Shown piece by piece: positions 14,301 through 29,300 of a DNA stretch of 64,000 nt. This DNA is from Macrostomum hystrix (Eukaryota > Platyhelminthes > Macrostomidae). The stretch covers positions 4,195,501 through 4,259,500 of the forward strand of contig CATNEN010000003.1 in NCBI GenBank assembly GCA_950097015.1, read 5' to 3'. Made by a program: the position numbers and the translations under genes. The notes under the pieces are model-generated. The model was given only the letters and a program-made list of their open reading frames with translations, was not told the origin of the DNA and searched no databases. Positions within the stretch are counted from its first letter, which is position 1. Each line of letters opens with the position of its first letter.

Positions 14301-17300
14301 TCCAGTAACGAACTATTTCCTAGAGATGAAGCCGGAAGCTTCCAATGACTGGCAGACTGTTAATGCTGACTTTGTTATTGCAAAGCCATCTTATGAGGTC
14401 AGCAATGTCAAGCAGGATGTACCAATTCATTTCCGAGTTGCGACACAAAATAAAGCAGGGAAGAGTGAGCCCTCACCGCCGAGCAACCCAGTTGTTTGTG
14501 GAACTCCTCTGGAGTTCATCAAGCCGCTTCAGAATGTCGTCGTTCGCGAGATGCCTGAAAAGTTTGAGCTGCAGGCTCAAACTAACAAAGATGGAAAGGA
14601 AGTCACCTGGTCAAAGAACGGCAAGCCATTCTTGCCTGGAAAGAAGGACACTGTTACGACTTCAGGATCAATCTACACTCTGACATTCAACGAGGTGCGA
14701 GAAGAAGTCGAAGCCACCTACACACTGATGGTCGACAACAAGATGACTGAGTGCAAGGTGACGTTCGAGATCAAGCCAGAGCTGAGATTGTCTGACAGCT
14801 TCGTCGAGCGCCTGACTCTGAAGGCCGGAGCATCGTCAGTCGTGGAGATTCCGTTCGTCGCACTGCCGAAGCCGACGGTGACATGGAAGTGGAATGGAAA
14901 GTCGCTGCCGGATTCGAAGCGATTCAAAGTTGATGTCATTCACGGAATGACGTCGCTAACGATGGCAAAGGTTCAGAAGCCAGATGAGGGACCGTTTCAG
15001 TTAGAGATTGAGAATCCATTCGGCAAGACGTCAGTGACGGTGCACCTGGTCGTTCTCGATAAGCCCGGACCTCCTGAGAACCTGAAAATCACGGATGATT
15101 TAGGTGATGTAGTCACACTAGCCTGGAATGAACCGAAGGACAAAGGAGGTTACGAAACTGTGAGTTACACGGTCGAGAAGCGTGAGGCGACAAAGAAAGC
15201 ATTCTCCGAGGTCAGCTCTGTTGAAGAGCTTAAGTGCCCGGTCTCGGGCTTGACTGTTGGTAAGAAGTACGTCATGCATGCCTGCACTGTAAACGAGATG
15301 GGAAAATCTGAGTTTGTCGAAATTACTCACGACGCTAAATTCAAGTTCAAGTTTCCTTCACCATTGGAGGCGCCGGTCGCGAAAGTCACGGGACCAGCCG
15401 ATGTACTTGTTACTTGGAATCCTCCAAAGGACGATGGGGGCAATCCTGTAACGAATTACTTCCTAGAGATGAAGCCAGAGCAGAGCACACAGTGGGTCGC
15501 TGTAAATGCTGACTTCGTCATTCCTAAAGAGAGCCACACAGTGTCGAGTGTGCCACAAGACACAGAGATCGTCTTCAGAGTAAGCGCCGAGAACAAAGCA
15601 GGCAAGAGTGAGCCCTCTCCGCCGAGCAACCCAGTTGTTTGTGGAACTCCTCTGGAGTTCATCAAGCCGCTTCAGAATGTCGTCGTTCGCGAGATGCCTG
15701 AAAAGTTTGAGCTGCAGGCTCAAACTAACAAAGATGGAAAGGAAGTCACCTGGTCAAAGAACGGCAAGCCATTCTTGCCTGGAAAGAAGGACACTGTTAC
15801 GACTTCAGGATCAATCTACACTCTGACATTCAACGAGGTGCGAGAAGAAGTCGAAGCCACCTACACACTGAAGGTCGACAACAAGATGACTGAGTGCAAA
15901 GTGACGTTCGAGATCAAGCCAGAGCTGAGATTGTCTGACAGCTTCGTCGAGCGCCTGACTCTGAAGGCCGGAGCATCGTCAGTCGTGGAGATTCCGTTCG
16001 TCGCACTGCCGAAGCCGACGGTGACATGGAAGTGGAATGGAAAGTCGCTGCCGGATTCGAAGCGATTCAAAGTTGATGTCATTCACGGAATGACGTCGCT
16101 AACGATGGCAAAGGTTCAGAAGCCAGATGAGGGACCGTTTCAGTTAGAGATTGAGAATCCATTCGGCAAGACGTCAGTGACGGTGCACCTGGTCGTTTTG
16201 GAAAAGCCGAGTCCTCCTCAGAACTTTCAGGTGACAAAGAATGTTGGTGACTCTGTCGTCTTAACATGGGAGCCACCGAAATCCAATGGTGGTTTTGAGA
16301 AACTTTCCTATGTAATAGAGCGCAGAGAAGTGAGTAAAATGTCTTCGATTCCCGTGACTGAAACAGAGGATCTGACAGCTGAAGCTTCCGGCTTGACTCT
16401 TGGTAAGAAGTACGTCTATCGCGCTGCTGCAGCCAACGAAGTTGGTCAGTCGGATTTCGTAGAAACTGCTGCCATCGAAGCCGCGTTTACATTTTCAAAG
16501 CCCACGGGAATGGAGCCACCAGTTGCAGCCGTTTCAGATTCAACGACGGTTTCTGTGACCTGGAAGCCTCCTAAATCTGACGGCGGTAACCCAGTTAGCA
16601 ACTATTTCTTGGAAACGAAACCAGTCGATAGTCATCAGTGGGTCGCTGTAAATGCTGATTTTACTATTTCAAATCTCTCACACGATTTCAAGCCTAAAAA
16701 CCTAGACGAGGAAATACACTTCCGTGTCAGTGCGGACAACAAAGCAGGACGTTCTGAGCCATCCGGCCCCAGCAATGCTGTGAGTCTCGGCACGCCACTA
16801 GAGTTCGTGGTCCCCTTGTCAGATACTACAGTAACGGATTCGGTGGAATCTGTGTCTCTAAAAGCTGTAACAAACAAGCCTGGAGACAAATTCACCTGGT
16901 TCAAGGACGGTAAGGCTTTGCAACCATCGAAAACACAGAAGCAGAATGTCGTCGGCTGTGACTACATGTTGACTTTGACCGACTTGACAGACGACTGCGC
17001 TGGCGAGTACAAGTTGCAAGTGAACAATAAAACAACTAGCTGTAGACTGGCTCTCAAGGTGAAACCAACCCTCAAGCTGGATGCCAACTTCGGTGACACA
17101 ATTATTTTGAAGAGCGGAGCGTCAACCGTAATCGAGATTCCATTTACCGCGTTTCCGAAACCTAGCGTCAACTGGACATGGAAGGGCGCATCCCTGCCAG
17201 ATCCGAAGCGATTCAAAACTGATGTTATCCACGGAATGACCTCAATTACCATGGCTAAAGTAAAGCAGGAAGACGCTGGTCCCTTCCAGGTAGCGATCAG

Positions 17301-20300
17301 CAATGATGCTGGCAGCGTAATTCTTGTAGTGACTCTCAAGGTTATCGATAAGCCGGGCCCACCGCAAGGAGTGTGTACTAAGGACATCGCTGAGACCATC
17401 ACGCTGGAGTGGGAGCCCCCAAAGTTTGATGGCGGTAGTCCAGTTACCGGCTACGATGTTGAGATTCGTGAGCTTGATAAAAGAGCATGGACTGAGTGTG
17501 GCAGCACCCCGGAGCTTAGTTTCCAAGTGCAAATACCTGAAATTGGCAAGGAGTACTACTGCCGCGTCCGCAGTCGTAATGATGTTGGAGCGTCTGACTT
17601 CGTGGAAATCTTGCCAGTGCTGACGAAGTATTCTTTCAGTAAGTGCTTTCAACGCTCATAGGCTATGCTTTTCACTCATTTCACTTTGTGCATGTATTGC
17701 TGGGGTTGTAGCCTAATGGATAGAGCGTCAGACTAGCCATTTGAAGATCGGGGGTTCGATTCCCGATTCCAGTGAAACCATTTGTGCCTTTTTGCAAAGC
17801 ACTTGACTCAGCTTAGCATTAGTTGCTGTTAATTGGTACCAAGATTGGCTCTGGTAATAAAGGCTGGGTGTGGCGCCCCAGAGTCCATGGACTGAACAGA
17901 CGGTGTCGGCGGCTGTGCTTTTATTTAGGGGAAGTGTAGTAATTTTTTCTGCTAATATGACACGAAAATGCAGAATCAGTTGGAAAAAATGCTAACTATT
18001 TTCAGACGTGCCCGGAGCGCCTCAAAGTCCACAAGTGACCCAAACGGACGTGTCCGTATTGGATGTGACCTGGAAGCCGCCAGCAGAGGACGGTGGCTCG
18101 CCAATTCTCGGCTACCACGTCGAAAGGAAACTGGTAGCCAGCACCAAGTGGACAAGACTAACAGCGAGCCTCGTAACAGAGCTGCGATTTCAGGCAACTG
18201 ATGTCGTAGTTGGAAACGAGTACCTATTTCGCGTTGCCGCCGAAAACAAGGCGGGTTTGGGACCTTTCAGTCGTGTTTCTGACGTGTTCACACCTTCTGC
18301 AAAGGTGGGCCCTGAAGCTCCTGCAAAGCTAAAGGCGCCTCTGATTAGTGATTTAAAAAGAACAAGTGCCAAAGTTTCGTGGAGTCCTCCAGACAATGTT
18401 CAGGATGTGACAAAATATCATCTGCAAATTTCGGATGATAATTGTCAGACTTGGAATGATGTTGCTGCGTGTGAAAGCACGGAGCATCCGGTAGAGGAGC
18501 TGCAAATCGGTCCGACTTACAATTTCCGAGTCTGCGCCGAGAATACCGTGGGCAAGGGACCATGGTCCGAGCCCAGCGAGCCCCTCAATCTGGAGAAGGG
18601 TGAGTGTCTAAAGTTATAAAAAGTTGCCTTACCTTGCTTGAAACACCACAAGAGAAATAAATAGTTATTCGTCGTTCGGATTATTGATTTCGCCACTCAA
18701 TTTTTCAGATGCACCGCTGCAAATAATTGTGCCGTTAAAGAACTGCCACATAGTGGAACTGCTGCCATCAGTCAGCTTCAGCTGTGAGGTGTCTAGACGA
18801 CCTCTAAAGTTCACCTGGCTGAAAGACGTCAAGAAGTTACCTGACAGTGAGCGCATTCGAACTACAGCTTCTGACAACGGCCTTCAGCACAAATTGGAAA
18901 TTTTTGAAATAACATCAGAGGACATTGGGGAGTACAAGTTTAGTGCCGAAGACAAGATTACTCAGGCAAACCTTTCAATCGATAGTAAGTAGTTTTCCTG
19001 ATAACAAATTGCTAACCATGATCTAGAACTGTGCTGCTTTTCAAACCCTGCAAAATTTGTTTCCATTTTCCAGTTCCCCCTCTGGTGCGACTGCCGGAAG
19101 GTTTCGAAAGGTCACTTGTTCTAAAGGTGAACAGTTCTCGAAGGATAGAAATCCCTTTCGTCGCAAGTCCCAAACCCAAATTGACGTGGAAGGTAAACGG
19201 AGAGAACGTGCTGCGTAGCACAACCAAGGCTTCGTCCACTCTGTCTGTCGCGATATTGGAATTGTTTAAGGTGCAGCTAGAAGACACTGGAGATTATGTT
19301 CTAACCCTAGAGAATGACAATGGTTCTGCTGATCTCACGATTCACGTGCGAGTCATTGACAAGCCTTTGCCACCCGAGAACTTCCTCTACAGCGATGTCG
19401 ACGATTCCTCTGTAACTTTGAGCTGGAGTCCACCCAGCCAGGATGGCGGCGAGAAAGTCACGAAGTACCACCTCGAGCGAAAGGATGCAAGCTCTACTGT
19501 GTGGCTATCGGTTGACAGCATACCAGCCGACACTGAAACTCGATACTGCGTACAGAAGCTGATCAAGGACAAAGCTTACCTATTCCGTGTATCAGCCGAG
19601 AACTCTGTTGGAGTTAGTGAGCCAACGATTCTTAAAGAACCAGTAACAATTGGATCACCGTACAAGGTTCCCGGCCCTCCTATCGACCTCGAAGCTAAAA
19701 CTGTCAGCACCAACGAAATTCTGATGCACTGGGAGAAGCCGAAGGAGGATGGCGGGAAGCCGATTGTCGGCTACTTTGTTGAATGGAAGCCTTCATCTTC
19801 GTCGAATTGGAGCTCTCCGCAGAAGGTAATTCAGAAAGAGTTTTCGATTGAGAATCTGAAGGAGGATACCAGCTACTCTGTACGCGTCAAAGCTTTCAAC
19901 GACATCGGTGAGGGTCCAACATGCCTCCCGGCAGTTGTCAGCACAAAGCCAGCACCGAAGCCGCCAGCAGCCCCAGGCAAACCTGAGGTAGCTTCAGTGT
20001 CGAAGACTCAAATCGCTTTCCGATGGACTGCTCCAGAGAAAGATGGCGGATCACCTGTAACTTCGTACAACGTCCAGAGGAGAGCAAATGATCTGGACAG
20101 TTGGAGTGTTATTCAGACGGGTGTTGCAACGACTGATTATGTCGACAAGGACGTTAAAGAGGGCCAGCATTTTCAGTACCAAGTAGCAGCGACTAATGCT
20201 GTTGGTGAAGGACCGCCATCACTGCCGTCAGACGTGGCTGACTGCTTAGCCGACCTGACTCTAATTCGACCGCTTGAGAATAAGAAGCTGACCTCCATGC

Positions 20301-23300
20301 CGAAGCAAGTATCACTTGATTGCGAGCTCAGCCAACCAAACTGCAAGGTGAGCTGGCTCAAGGATGGCAAACCGGTGGGCATTGGAGGGCGCTTCGACAT
20401 GAGCATTGAAGACAAAGCATACAAGCTGGTCATTCTAGACTTCAACATAGACGATGTTGGAACGTACAGCATGAACTACCAGCACATCAGCACTGCAGCT
20501 AAGTTGGAGCTTGCGATTCCACCAAATGTAAAACTCGATGAAAACTTCAATCAAACCGTCAAGCTGAAGTCGGGCGACTCGAAGGTATTCGAAATACCTT
20601 TCGAAGCTTACCCTAAGCCGTCTGTAAAGTGGACTCACAATGGTGCTGCACTACCTGATCCTAAGCGCTTTAACATCGATACCATTGCTGGCATGACATC
20701 GTTGGCTCTGGCTAAAGCGAAAAAGACTGACGAAGGCAAGCTCACAGTGAGCATTGAAAACGAGCTTGGCAAGACCACTTTCGACATAAATCTTATTGTA
20801 ATCGATAAGCCGACGCCCCCACAGAAGCTATTGTCATTAGTCACGACAGAGACATCGATCACCATCAAGTGGGAGGCGCCGCTGGACGATGGTGGTGCCC
20901 AGATAGATGGCTATGATATTCAGTATCGAAAGCAAAACCAGAGAGCTTGGCAGGAGGCGGGCACAACCTCAGACATGTCCATGAAGGTCGGCAGTCTCAC
21001 TAAGCAGACAGACTATCACTTCCGAGTGGCGACCTTCAACATTGTTGGAAAGAGCGACTACACGGAAACAAAGAACCCTATTCGAGCCAAGGCAGAGTTT
21101 GCCGCTCCCAGTCTAGACTACAACCAAGCACTGTGCAAGCAGAGCCTAAAGGCCGGCTCTGAACTTCAGATCCCAGTCCTTGTCTACGGAGAGCCACAGC
21201 CAACCGTGAAATGGACACAAAATGGCCAGCCGTTGAGCACGAATATTAAGGTTCAGCAGAAAGATGCCGAGTCAAAGATAGTGATTGTTGGCCTCGAACC
21301 ATCAGACTCTTCGATTTTGTCGATCTTGGCAGAGAATGAGCACGGAAAAGCAGTAGCGGAGTTCCAAATTACTGTCGCTGCCGCTCCAAGCGCTCCGAAG
21401 AACGTTGCCGCCAAGTCCCAGACCAAGTCAAGCATTGAGCTCACCTGGGAAGCGCCCGAATCGGACGGAAACTCACCTATCACTGGCTACGTGATAGAGA
21501 AGTGTGAGCAGGGTAGAGACAGCTGGGTGCTAGCAGCAAGCGCTGAGCCGCAGTCCCGCAAATCAGTCATCGGAAATCTGCTCACGGGCAAGATCATGCA
21601 GTTCCGCATCGCTGCTGAGAACGCTATTGGTCAGGGACCATGGGCTGCTGGCGAGCCAATCGAAGTCAAGTCACCGTTTAGCCCTCCGAGTGCACCACGC
21701 AACCTGCAGGTGTCTGAACTGACGCCTACATCAGTATCGCTGACTTGGAAGGAGCCCAAGAACGACGGCGGAGCTCCAATCGACGGCTATCGGGTGGAAA
21801 AGTACAGCAAAAAGACCGACCAGTGGATGCCTGTCAACCAGAAGCTAGTTTTGGAGACTAATATTACCATTGAGAATGTGAAAGGTACGCCTTTTTTAGT
21901 TTTATTTCTTGGAATTAGCTTACAAATTAATAGGCTTTTCGGCATAAGATAAGGATGAAATTTAAAATCTTTAAGAGAAAACCATAAATTACTTTGCTTT
22001 TTTAAAACAGTCGACGCCCTGGAACTTCGCGCCGTGGCTGAAAACGAAGCCGGAGTCAGCGAACCATCGGAGAAAGTCACGGTGGACCTCACCAAGGCCT
22101 CTCAGGAGCCCGGCCCGCCAGGCAAGCCAATCGTCAAGGCCACTCAGCTTGGAGAAGCCCTGGTAGCGTGGAAGACACCTGAGCACGAAGGCGCTTCACC
22201 AATCACCGGCTACTTGGTCGAGAAGAAAAACTACTTCGAAACCGCTTGGATTAAAGTGAACGTTGATCAAATTCCTAACCGAGAGCTGACAGTTTTGGAA
22301 GCCCCGAATGAAGTTGTTCAGTACCGAGCTATCGCAGTCAACAAGCACGGCAAGAGCAAGCCCTCGCCTGAGTCTGACCCGTACAAATTCGGTGAGAAGA
22401 ATTTCTTTCTATTAGTCTCACAAACAAAATGTTTTCTAGCTTGAAGTTAAATATTTTTGCAAGAATTTTAAAGTGCTGAAGTTTTTTTTCTCAAGGAATT
22501 TTTTAGTTAAAATATCGGAAAAACCCAACAAAATCCACAAGTCATTTTGTATGGTCAAACCCGCTTGCTTTTCAGTTGAAGATGTCCAAATTACCAAGCC
22601 GCTCGTCAACTTCAAGATCACCCAGCTTCCTGCAAGTGTAACGTTCGAGTGTGAAGTCTCCAAGGAAGGAGTTCTCTTGAACTGGTTCAAGGAGATTTCC
22701 GAAGTTCGAATGTCTCAAAGAGTGCAGTATGAGGTCAAAGGTAAAGTGCACTCGCTTAAGATCGACAACTTGGAGCCTGGCGATATTGGAAAGTATACGG
22801 CTGCTTTAGGTGATGCAAAAACATCGGCCGAGCTGACTATTGAATCACCTCCGGAGTTCGCACTTAGCAAGGACTTCTTGAAGGAGGTCATTATCAAAGC
22901 TGGATCTGGCAAGGTTATCGAAGTCGGCTATCACGGATGTCCTGTTCCTTCGGTGCAGTGGACCTTCCAGGACTCACCGTTGACAGAAAGCAACGTCGTC
23001 ACCGAGACAGTGTACGGATTAACATGCATGCGGATCACCAAGGCAAAGAGGTTGAATGCTGGTCTTTACACAGTTGAACTCAGCAATGAATTTGGTAAGA
23101 CATCTATGACCGTTAAGCTTATCGTCCTAGACAAGCCGTCGCCTCCTCAAGATCTGGAGGTTAGAGAGAAAGGTGAAGAGACCTACCTCTTCTGGCAGCC
23201 GCCGAAAGACGACGGAGGAAAGCCGGTGCGCGAGTACTCAATTGAAAAGCGAGACGCTACCAAGAAGACGTGGCAGAACATTGGGCGCACCAAGGAATTG

Positions 23301-26300
23301 CAGCTTGCAGTCAGCGGGCTTAATCCTGGGAGTAGCTACTTCTTCCGTGTGTTTGCCGAAAATGAGTGCGGCTTCAGCGAGCCGACTGAGACTAGCCAGC
23401 CTTTTGTAACTAAGAAAAAGGCTGAGGCGCCATCCGAACCCGCTGCTCCGCTGGTTAGGAATGTGGAAGGCACAAGGTGTACAGTCTCCTGGATGCCGCC
23501 CGTCAGTGACGGCGGATCGCCAATTTCAGGCTACCATCTAGAGAAGCGAGTCGACAGAGCTGCTAGGTGGATTCGAGTGAACAAGGACGCACTTGCTGGA
23601 ACTGAAGTTCAGCTGAATGACTTGGTTGAAAATGCTCAATATGAATTCCGAGTCAGTGCTGAAAATCAGGCTGGCCTAGCATCGCCATTCAGCGCACCGT
23701 CCAGGTCCTTCACCACAAAGGAGCTGTATGACAAGCCTGAAGCACCTAGAGCACCTGAAATTAAACAGGTAACAAAGAGTACAGCTGTTGTTGCTTGGAA
23801 AGAACCAAAAAGTGACGGTGGAGCTCCTATCATGGGCTACAATCTCGAGTATAAGATGGTCGAAGCATACGCATGGATCCGAGCGAAGGAGGAGCTGATA
23901 CTCGACACAAACTTCACTCTGGCCAATCTGGACGACGCATTTGAGTACGAGTGTCGCGTTGCGGCCTCAAATAAGGCTGGTCAGGGGCCGTTCTCACAAG
24001 CCTCTGAGCATATTAAACTAAGCGAGCCAAAATCCGAATCGGCTCCGTCTGTTGTCAAAGGCCTCGATTCAAAGCAAACACTGAAGTCCAGCAACGTAGA
24101 ACTAGCCTGCTCGTTCAATGTGGGCCACCCAGAGGCCGAGGTTCTCTGGTACAAAGATGGACGTCAGATCCGACAAGGATCGAAGTATTCAATAACTTCC
24201 CACAAAGGCTCAGTGCGTCTTGAGGTACTGAAGTGTCGCACTGATGACTCAGGCAAGTACATGTGCCGGGCGGAGAACAAAGTTGGCAAAGCGGAGACTA
24301 CTGCTCAGCTGCTTGTGATGGAGAAGCCTGCCTTAGAAATCGATGCAAAATACAGTCGTGGAGTTACGGTCAAGGCCGGCTCTTCTCTCTCTCTGATTGT
24401 TCCATTCAGCGGTTACCCGACACCAAGCGTCTTATGGACATTTAATGGCGGAAGCATCCCGTTAGACTCTAGAATCTCACAGGATAGCAAGAACGCGATG
24501 GCCATGCTGTCCTGGCGAGAGATGAAGAGCAGCGAGTCAGGCCGTTTGACTATCGCGGCCAAAAACGAAGCTGGCGAGGAGTCCTACACTTTCGAAGTCA
24601 AGGTCATCAACAAGCCAGATGCGCCTAACTTTTTAGAAGTGAAAAAAGTCGTGGGTGACAAGGTTTTGCTGGTCTGGACCCCGCCAACAAATGATGGTGG
24701 TGCTCCGATAAAGTCATACGCTCTTGAAAAGCGGGAGCTTGACAAGTCAACCTGGACACCAGCTGGAACAGCTACTGCTCTGGAAACGCAGTCAGAAGTC
24801 AAGCATCTGACGGAGGACATGTCCTATACGTTCAGAGTAATGGCTGAGAATGAGGTTGGAGTTGGTGATGCTTGTGAGATTGAAACACCTCTCAAAATCG
24901 AGGCCACTGATCAGCTTCCAGGACCACCAGTGAATGTAAAAGTGACCGATGTGAACTCCGATTCGGCAACTATCTCGTGGAGTCCTCCGGACAATGCAGA
25001 CCAAACTGCGGTAACTGGTTACATCGTGCAGAAGCGCGAAGGCGAATTCGGCAAATGGCTCAACGCAGCTGGATTTCCTACGAAGAAGTTGACCATCAAG
25101 GTGGACAATCTCATCCCGGAGGAGACATTCGCGTTCCGCATTATCGCAAAGAACAAGGTGGGCAACGGTGAGCCATCGCAGGCATCATCGAATGTAAAAA
25201 CAAAGCCATTGGAGAAATCGTTGGCTCAGCAGAAGCGCTCTGTCGCCGAGGAGTCCGCGGTCAAGAAGGATCTCATCGATGAGACCATCGAGCTCGCTCG
25301 ACAGAGGCGCGAGCAGATTTATGGTAAAAGCCGTAGAGAGGAGGAGGAAGAACCTCTAGATGTCAAGCTACTTTGTGAGGATAGTTTAACAGTAAAGGTG
25401 AACAGTGCAGTCAAAGTTCCTGTTAAGGTTTCAGGGGCCGCATTGCATGATGTCGAGCTAATCCGATCCGGACGAGTAATATTCGACCGGGTGTCTATTG
25501 ACAAGTATGGTAAGGACTTCAACATCACTCTTAGGAATGTCAAGTCCGATGACGCTGGATTGTACATCGTAAAAGCCACAAGGAAAGGTGAATCAGCCCA
25601 GTGTCAGTTTGGACTAAAAGTCCTCGACGTACCAGGAAGACCCAAGGGACCACTAGACATTCAAATCGTTGATGAGAAGACTCTCGTTTTGAGTTGGGCT
25701 GCGCCAGACTCGGATGGTGGCTCTCCGATAAAATGGTACACAATTGAAAAGAAAGACGTCCATAGAACTTACTGGAGTAAGCAGGAGAGGACAAATGGTC
25801 CTAGCACAACCATCACAATATCAGACATTGTGCCTGGTGCGGAGTACATGTTCAAAGTAATGGCAGAGAATCAAATCGGACTATCGGAACCTCTCTTTGG
25901 TGGCAACAACTTCGTGATGAAGAGTCCATATGACAAGCCGGGTCGCCCAGAAGGTCCGCTGGAGTGCGTCAAAGTGGAAAAGAACTTCGTGGACCTCAAG
26001 TGGCGGCCGCCTGCTTCCGATGGAGGTCGACCAGTTCAGTACTACGCTCTCGAAGTTAAGGAAGTTGGAAGTGACACGTACTGGATGGAAGTCGCGACCA
26101 TTCCCGCACCCGACGTGACTCATCGTGTTTACAAACTCAAAGAGGGTCATGCCTATCGATTCAGAGTTCGTGCGTACAACAGCGAGGGCTTCAGTGACTG
26201 GCTGGAAACAGAGAAATCCATCTCAATCATGCGGGAGCCGACTCGTCCCGGACCGCCAACGGGACCAATCAGAATTGAAAAGGCAGACGAAAACAAAGCG

Positions 26301-29300
26301 AGGCTGTCCTGGAACGCGCCAATGGACGACGGCGGCACGGTCCTATTGGGCTACCGCGTAGAAGTCGCAACAAAAGACACCTGGCAAACTGTTGAAACCA
26401 CTGACGTTTACACGACTAAACTGACAACCGGCAAGCTAAAAGAAGATGTTCCACACACATTTAGAGTATTCACCATCAACAAGGTTGGTGAGAGCACTCC
26501 GCTTCTGTCAGGAACCTTTATCCCTGGCGCTCCGAACACGGTTCCTGGCCAGCCGCTTGGGCCGTTGGTTGCTAAGAACCTCACTGCGGACTCAATTCTT
26601 CTTGTCTGGGACGCACCAACTCACACCGGAGGACTGCCAATCACAGGCTACAAAGTAGAAAAGTACGACTTTAACAATAACACTTGGTCGGCCTGTCTTA
26701 GTACCCGAGTTACTCAGACCAGTGGTACAGTCTTCGGTCTGAAGCCAGGAGAGAAATACCTTTTCCGTGTGTCAGCTGAAAACGAAATGGGAAGAGGCGA
26801 GCCGCTAGAGATGAATACGAGCATCACTTGTACGTCTCCATTCTCTGTGCCACCCGCTCCACAGGGGCCGATCGTTTTTTCAAGTGTGACGGAGAGCTCT
26901 CTGGAGATGTCCTGGCAACCGCCTTCTGATGATGGCGGATCAGACATTAAAAGCTATGCGGTACAGATGCGCTATCCAGGAAGTTCTGTCTGGCACCGCG
27001 TGACCAAGGTGCCCGGTACTCAGACGTTCTGTAAGGTAACAAACTTGCTGATGGGCAAGGAGTATGTTTTCAAGGTGGCTGCTACAAATGAGGCAGGCAC
27101 AGGTTCTTTCCTTGAGTCAGAGGCTGTTCGAATGGCCGAACATGAGGATGAAGCTCCCCCACCGTGGTGGGTAAAAGTCATTGGAAAAACTTCGACTACA
27201 GTGACGATTGAGTGGGCCATTCCCCATGACTGCTCACATGGCCACGCCCTTCACATTGATGGCTACATGGTCTTCCTTAAGACAGCCGGATCAACTGAGG
27301 CCGTTCAAGTAGCGTCTGTGGATCATTTTGTCACCAAGATGACAGTCTCCAGTCTATCTAGTGGAAGATTGTACTACTTCGGAGTGGCTGCATTTAATGC
27401 CCGCGGTATCGGAGAAACGGTCTGGACCCAAGACGCAACCGAGCCGGAGACCATTTCTTCAGTTCCAAGCCAACCGGTGGGGCCGCTTTCGGTATCTGAC
27501 GTTGACACCGACAGTTGTATCCTATCTTGGAAGCGCTCTGCGGATGATGGCGGCTCGCCAATTACTGGCTACAGAATATTCAAGCGAGAAGTCTTCCGAC
27601 GTAGTTGGCAAGAGATCGGGAAGGTTAGCCCAACAACTCTTGCATTCGAAGTAAAGTATCTGATGGAGAATGTTGCCTATGATTTTAAGATTTGCGCTGA
27701 AAACAAAAATGGATTGTCCGAGCCGCTAGAAAATTCTCGAAATGTGCTCATCAAGAAAGGTACAAGTGTACCGTCGCCTCCGCAGGGACCGCTAAAATTG
27801 CGTGAGTTGACAAAAAGTCAGGTGCTTCTCACTTGGAAGGAGCCTATCAACTTTGGTGGACTCAAGCTCAATAAGTACATCGTAGAAATGAAAGATGACA
27901 AAGGTCACTCGTGGAGAACCGTCAGCGAGACCACGGATACTGAAGCTCTTGTCGATGGTATCAAACCCGATGTCGGCTACAACTTCAAAGTATTCGCTGA
28001 GAACAGTGAAGGAAGAAGTATGCCGCTTATAAGTGATCACATCTACATGCAGCGCTCGCAGAGAGAGGCGCCAAAATCATTCGATTTTAGAATGGACGAG
28101 GAAAAGTGCTCATTAGATCTCTACTGGAAACCAGTGAGCGGCTCTGATGTTCTCGGGTACAAGATTGAGCGCATTGATCTAGACTCTGCCAGCATGTCCT
28201 GGAACCAAGTTGATTTTGTTCAGCCGGGTGTCCAGAACCTGTCAGTGTACTCAAGCATCCCAGGAATACCGTACAAGTACCGAATTATTGCTGTCTATCC
28301 ACACGGAACAAGCGAACCAGTCGAGCTAAGTCAGACAATTTGTTTTGCTCAGAAAGAGAAGCCAGCACCAGTTGAGAAGTTTGCCATCACTGACATCGGA
28401 GAGCGGCATATTGACCTAGCTTGGAAGGCTCCCGCTGAAGAAAGCGTCAAAGGCTACCGCTTGGAAATCGAAGAGCCCAGTAGAAAATACTGGCAGCCCA
28501 TTGCTGATCTACCGAGAGACGTAACAAAGTTCAGTGTGACCAATATTTCAACTCGCGAGCCGCAGACGTTCAGAATTTTCTCGGTCGGCGAGCGCGAGAG
28601 AGGCATTCCGCTTGATGTGTCCACTCGCCCGCTATTCGAGGGTCCCCAGCGATCATTTAACCTAACTGACCTGCGCGGCGGTGATTTGTCTATATTTAGC
28701 TATTCAAACAAGGACTCTCTTCCCGAGCGACAGCGTGAACTTGGCTTTGAAAAGCGCATCCTACCATATAGTGGAACTGCATTCTTTAGTGGTAGACCAG
28801 AGGATGAATCGCTCCCAGCGACTGAGGGAAGTCAGCTTGAGAAGTCCTGGCTACCATTCAGTCAGTCTGAATATTATTCCAGTAAGTCAGCGTTTGACGG
28901 AAGGCTTGAAGCTGACATCACGCGTCGTCCAGTAGGTGAAGGTGGACATTCAGCCATGTTTGATAGTGATGCTGACTTTTCCAGTGCCGCATCAAAGCAA
29001 GGCCTTCTGAAAGGTGTTCTGCACTACACTGGACAAGAGTACTTCACCGGAGAATCCACTTTTGATGCCAACAAGACTCTTCAGGAGCATCGAATGAACA
29101 AGCGAATGAAGGAGGCATTTAGGAGGCCCAAAGAGAAGCCGATACCGGAAGACATACCATCGCTTTCAATCAGAGACTATGTCGGAAAAGACAAAGAGAG
29201 GCCCATTAGAGAGGATGAGGAACCAATGGAATACCCGCGGAGTACAGTGCCAGAGCATGCTCCGGCACAGCGCTCAATTATGAGGTCAGAGTCTCTCGAT

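Noticed and set aside
17701..17772. A functional tRNA gene
   Set aside because: The acceptor stem can pair, but the D stem and T stem are poor, the anticodon loop has C after the anticodon, and the sequence continues into a SINE body shared with two other loci.
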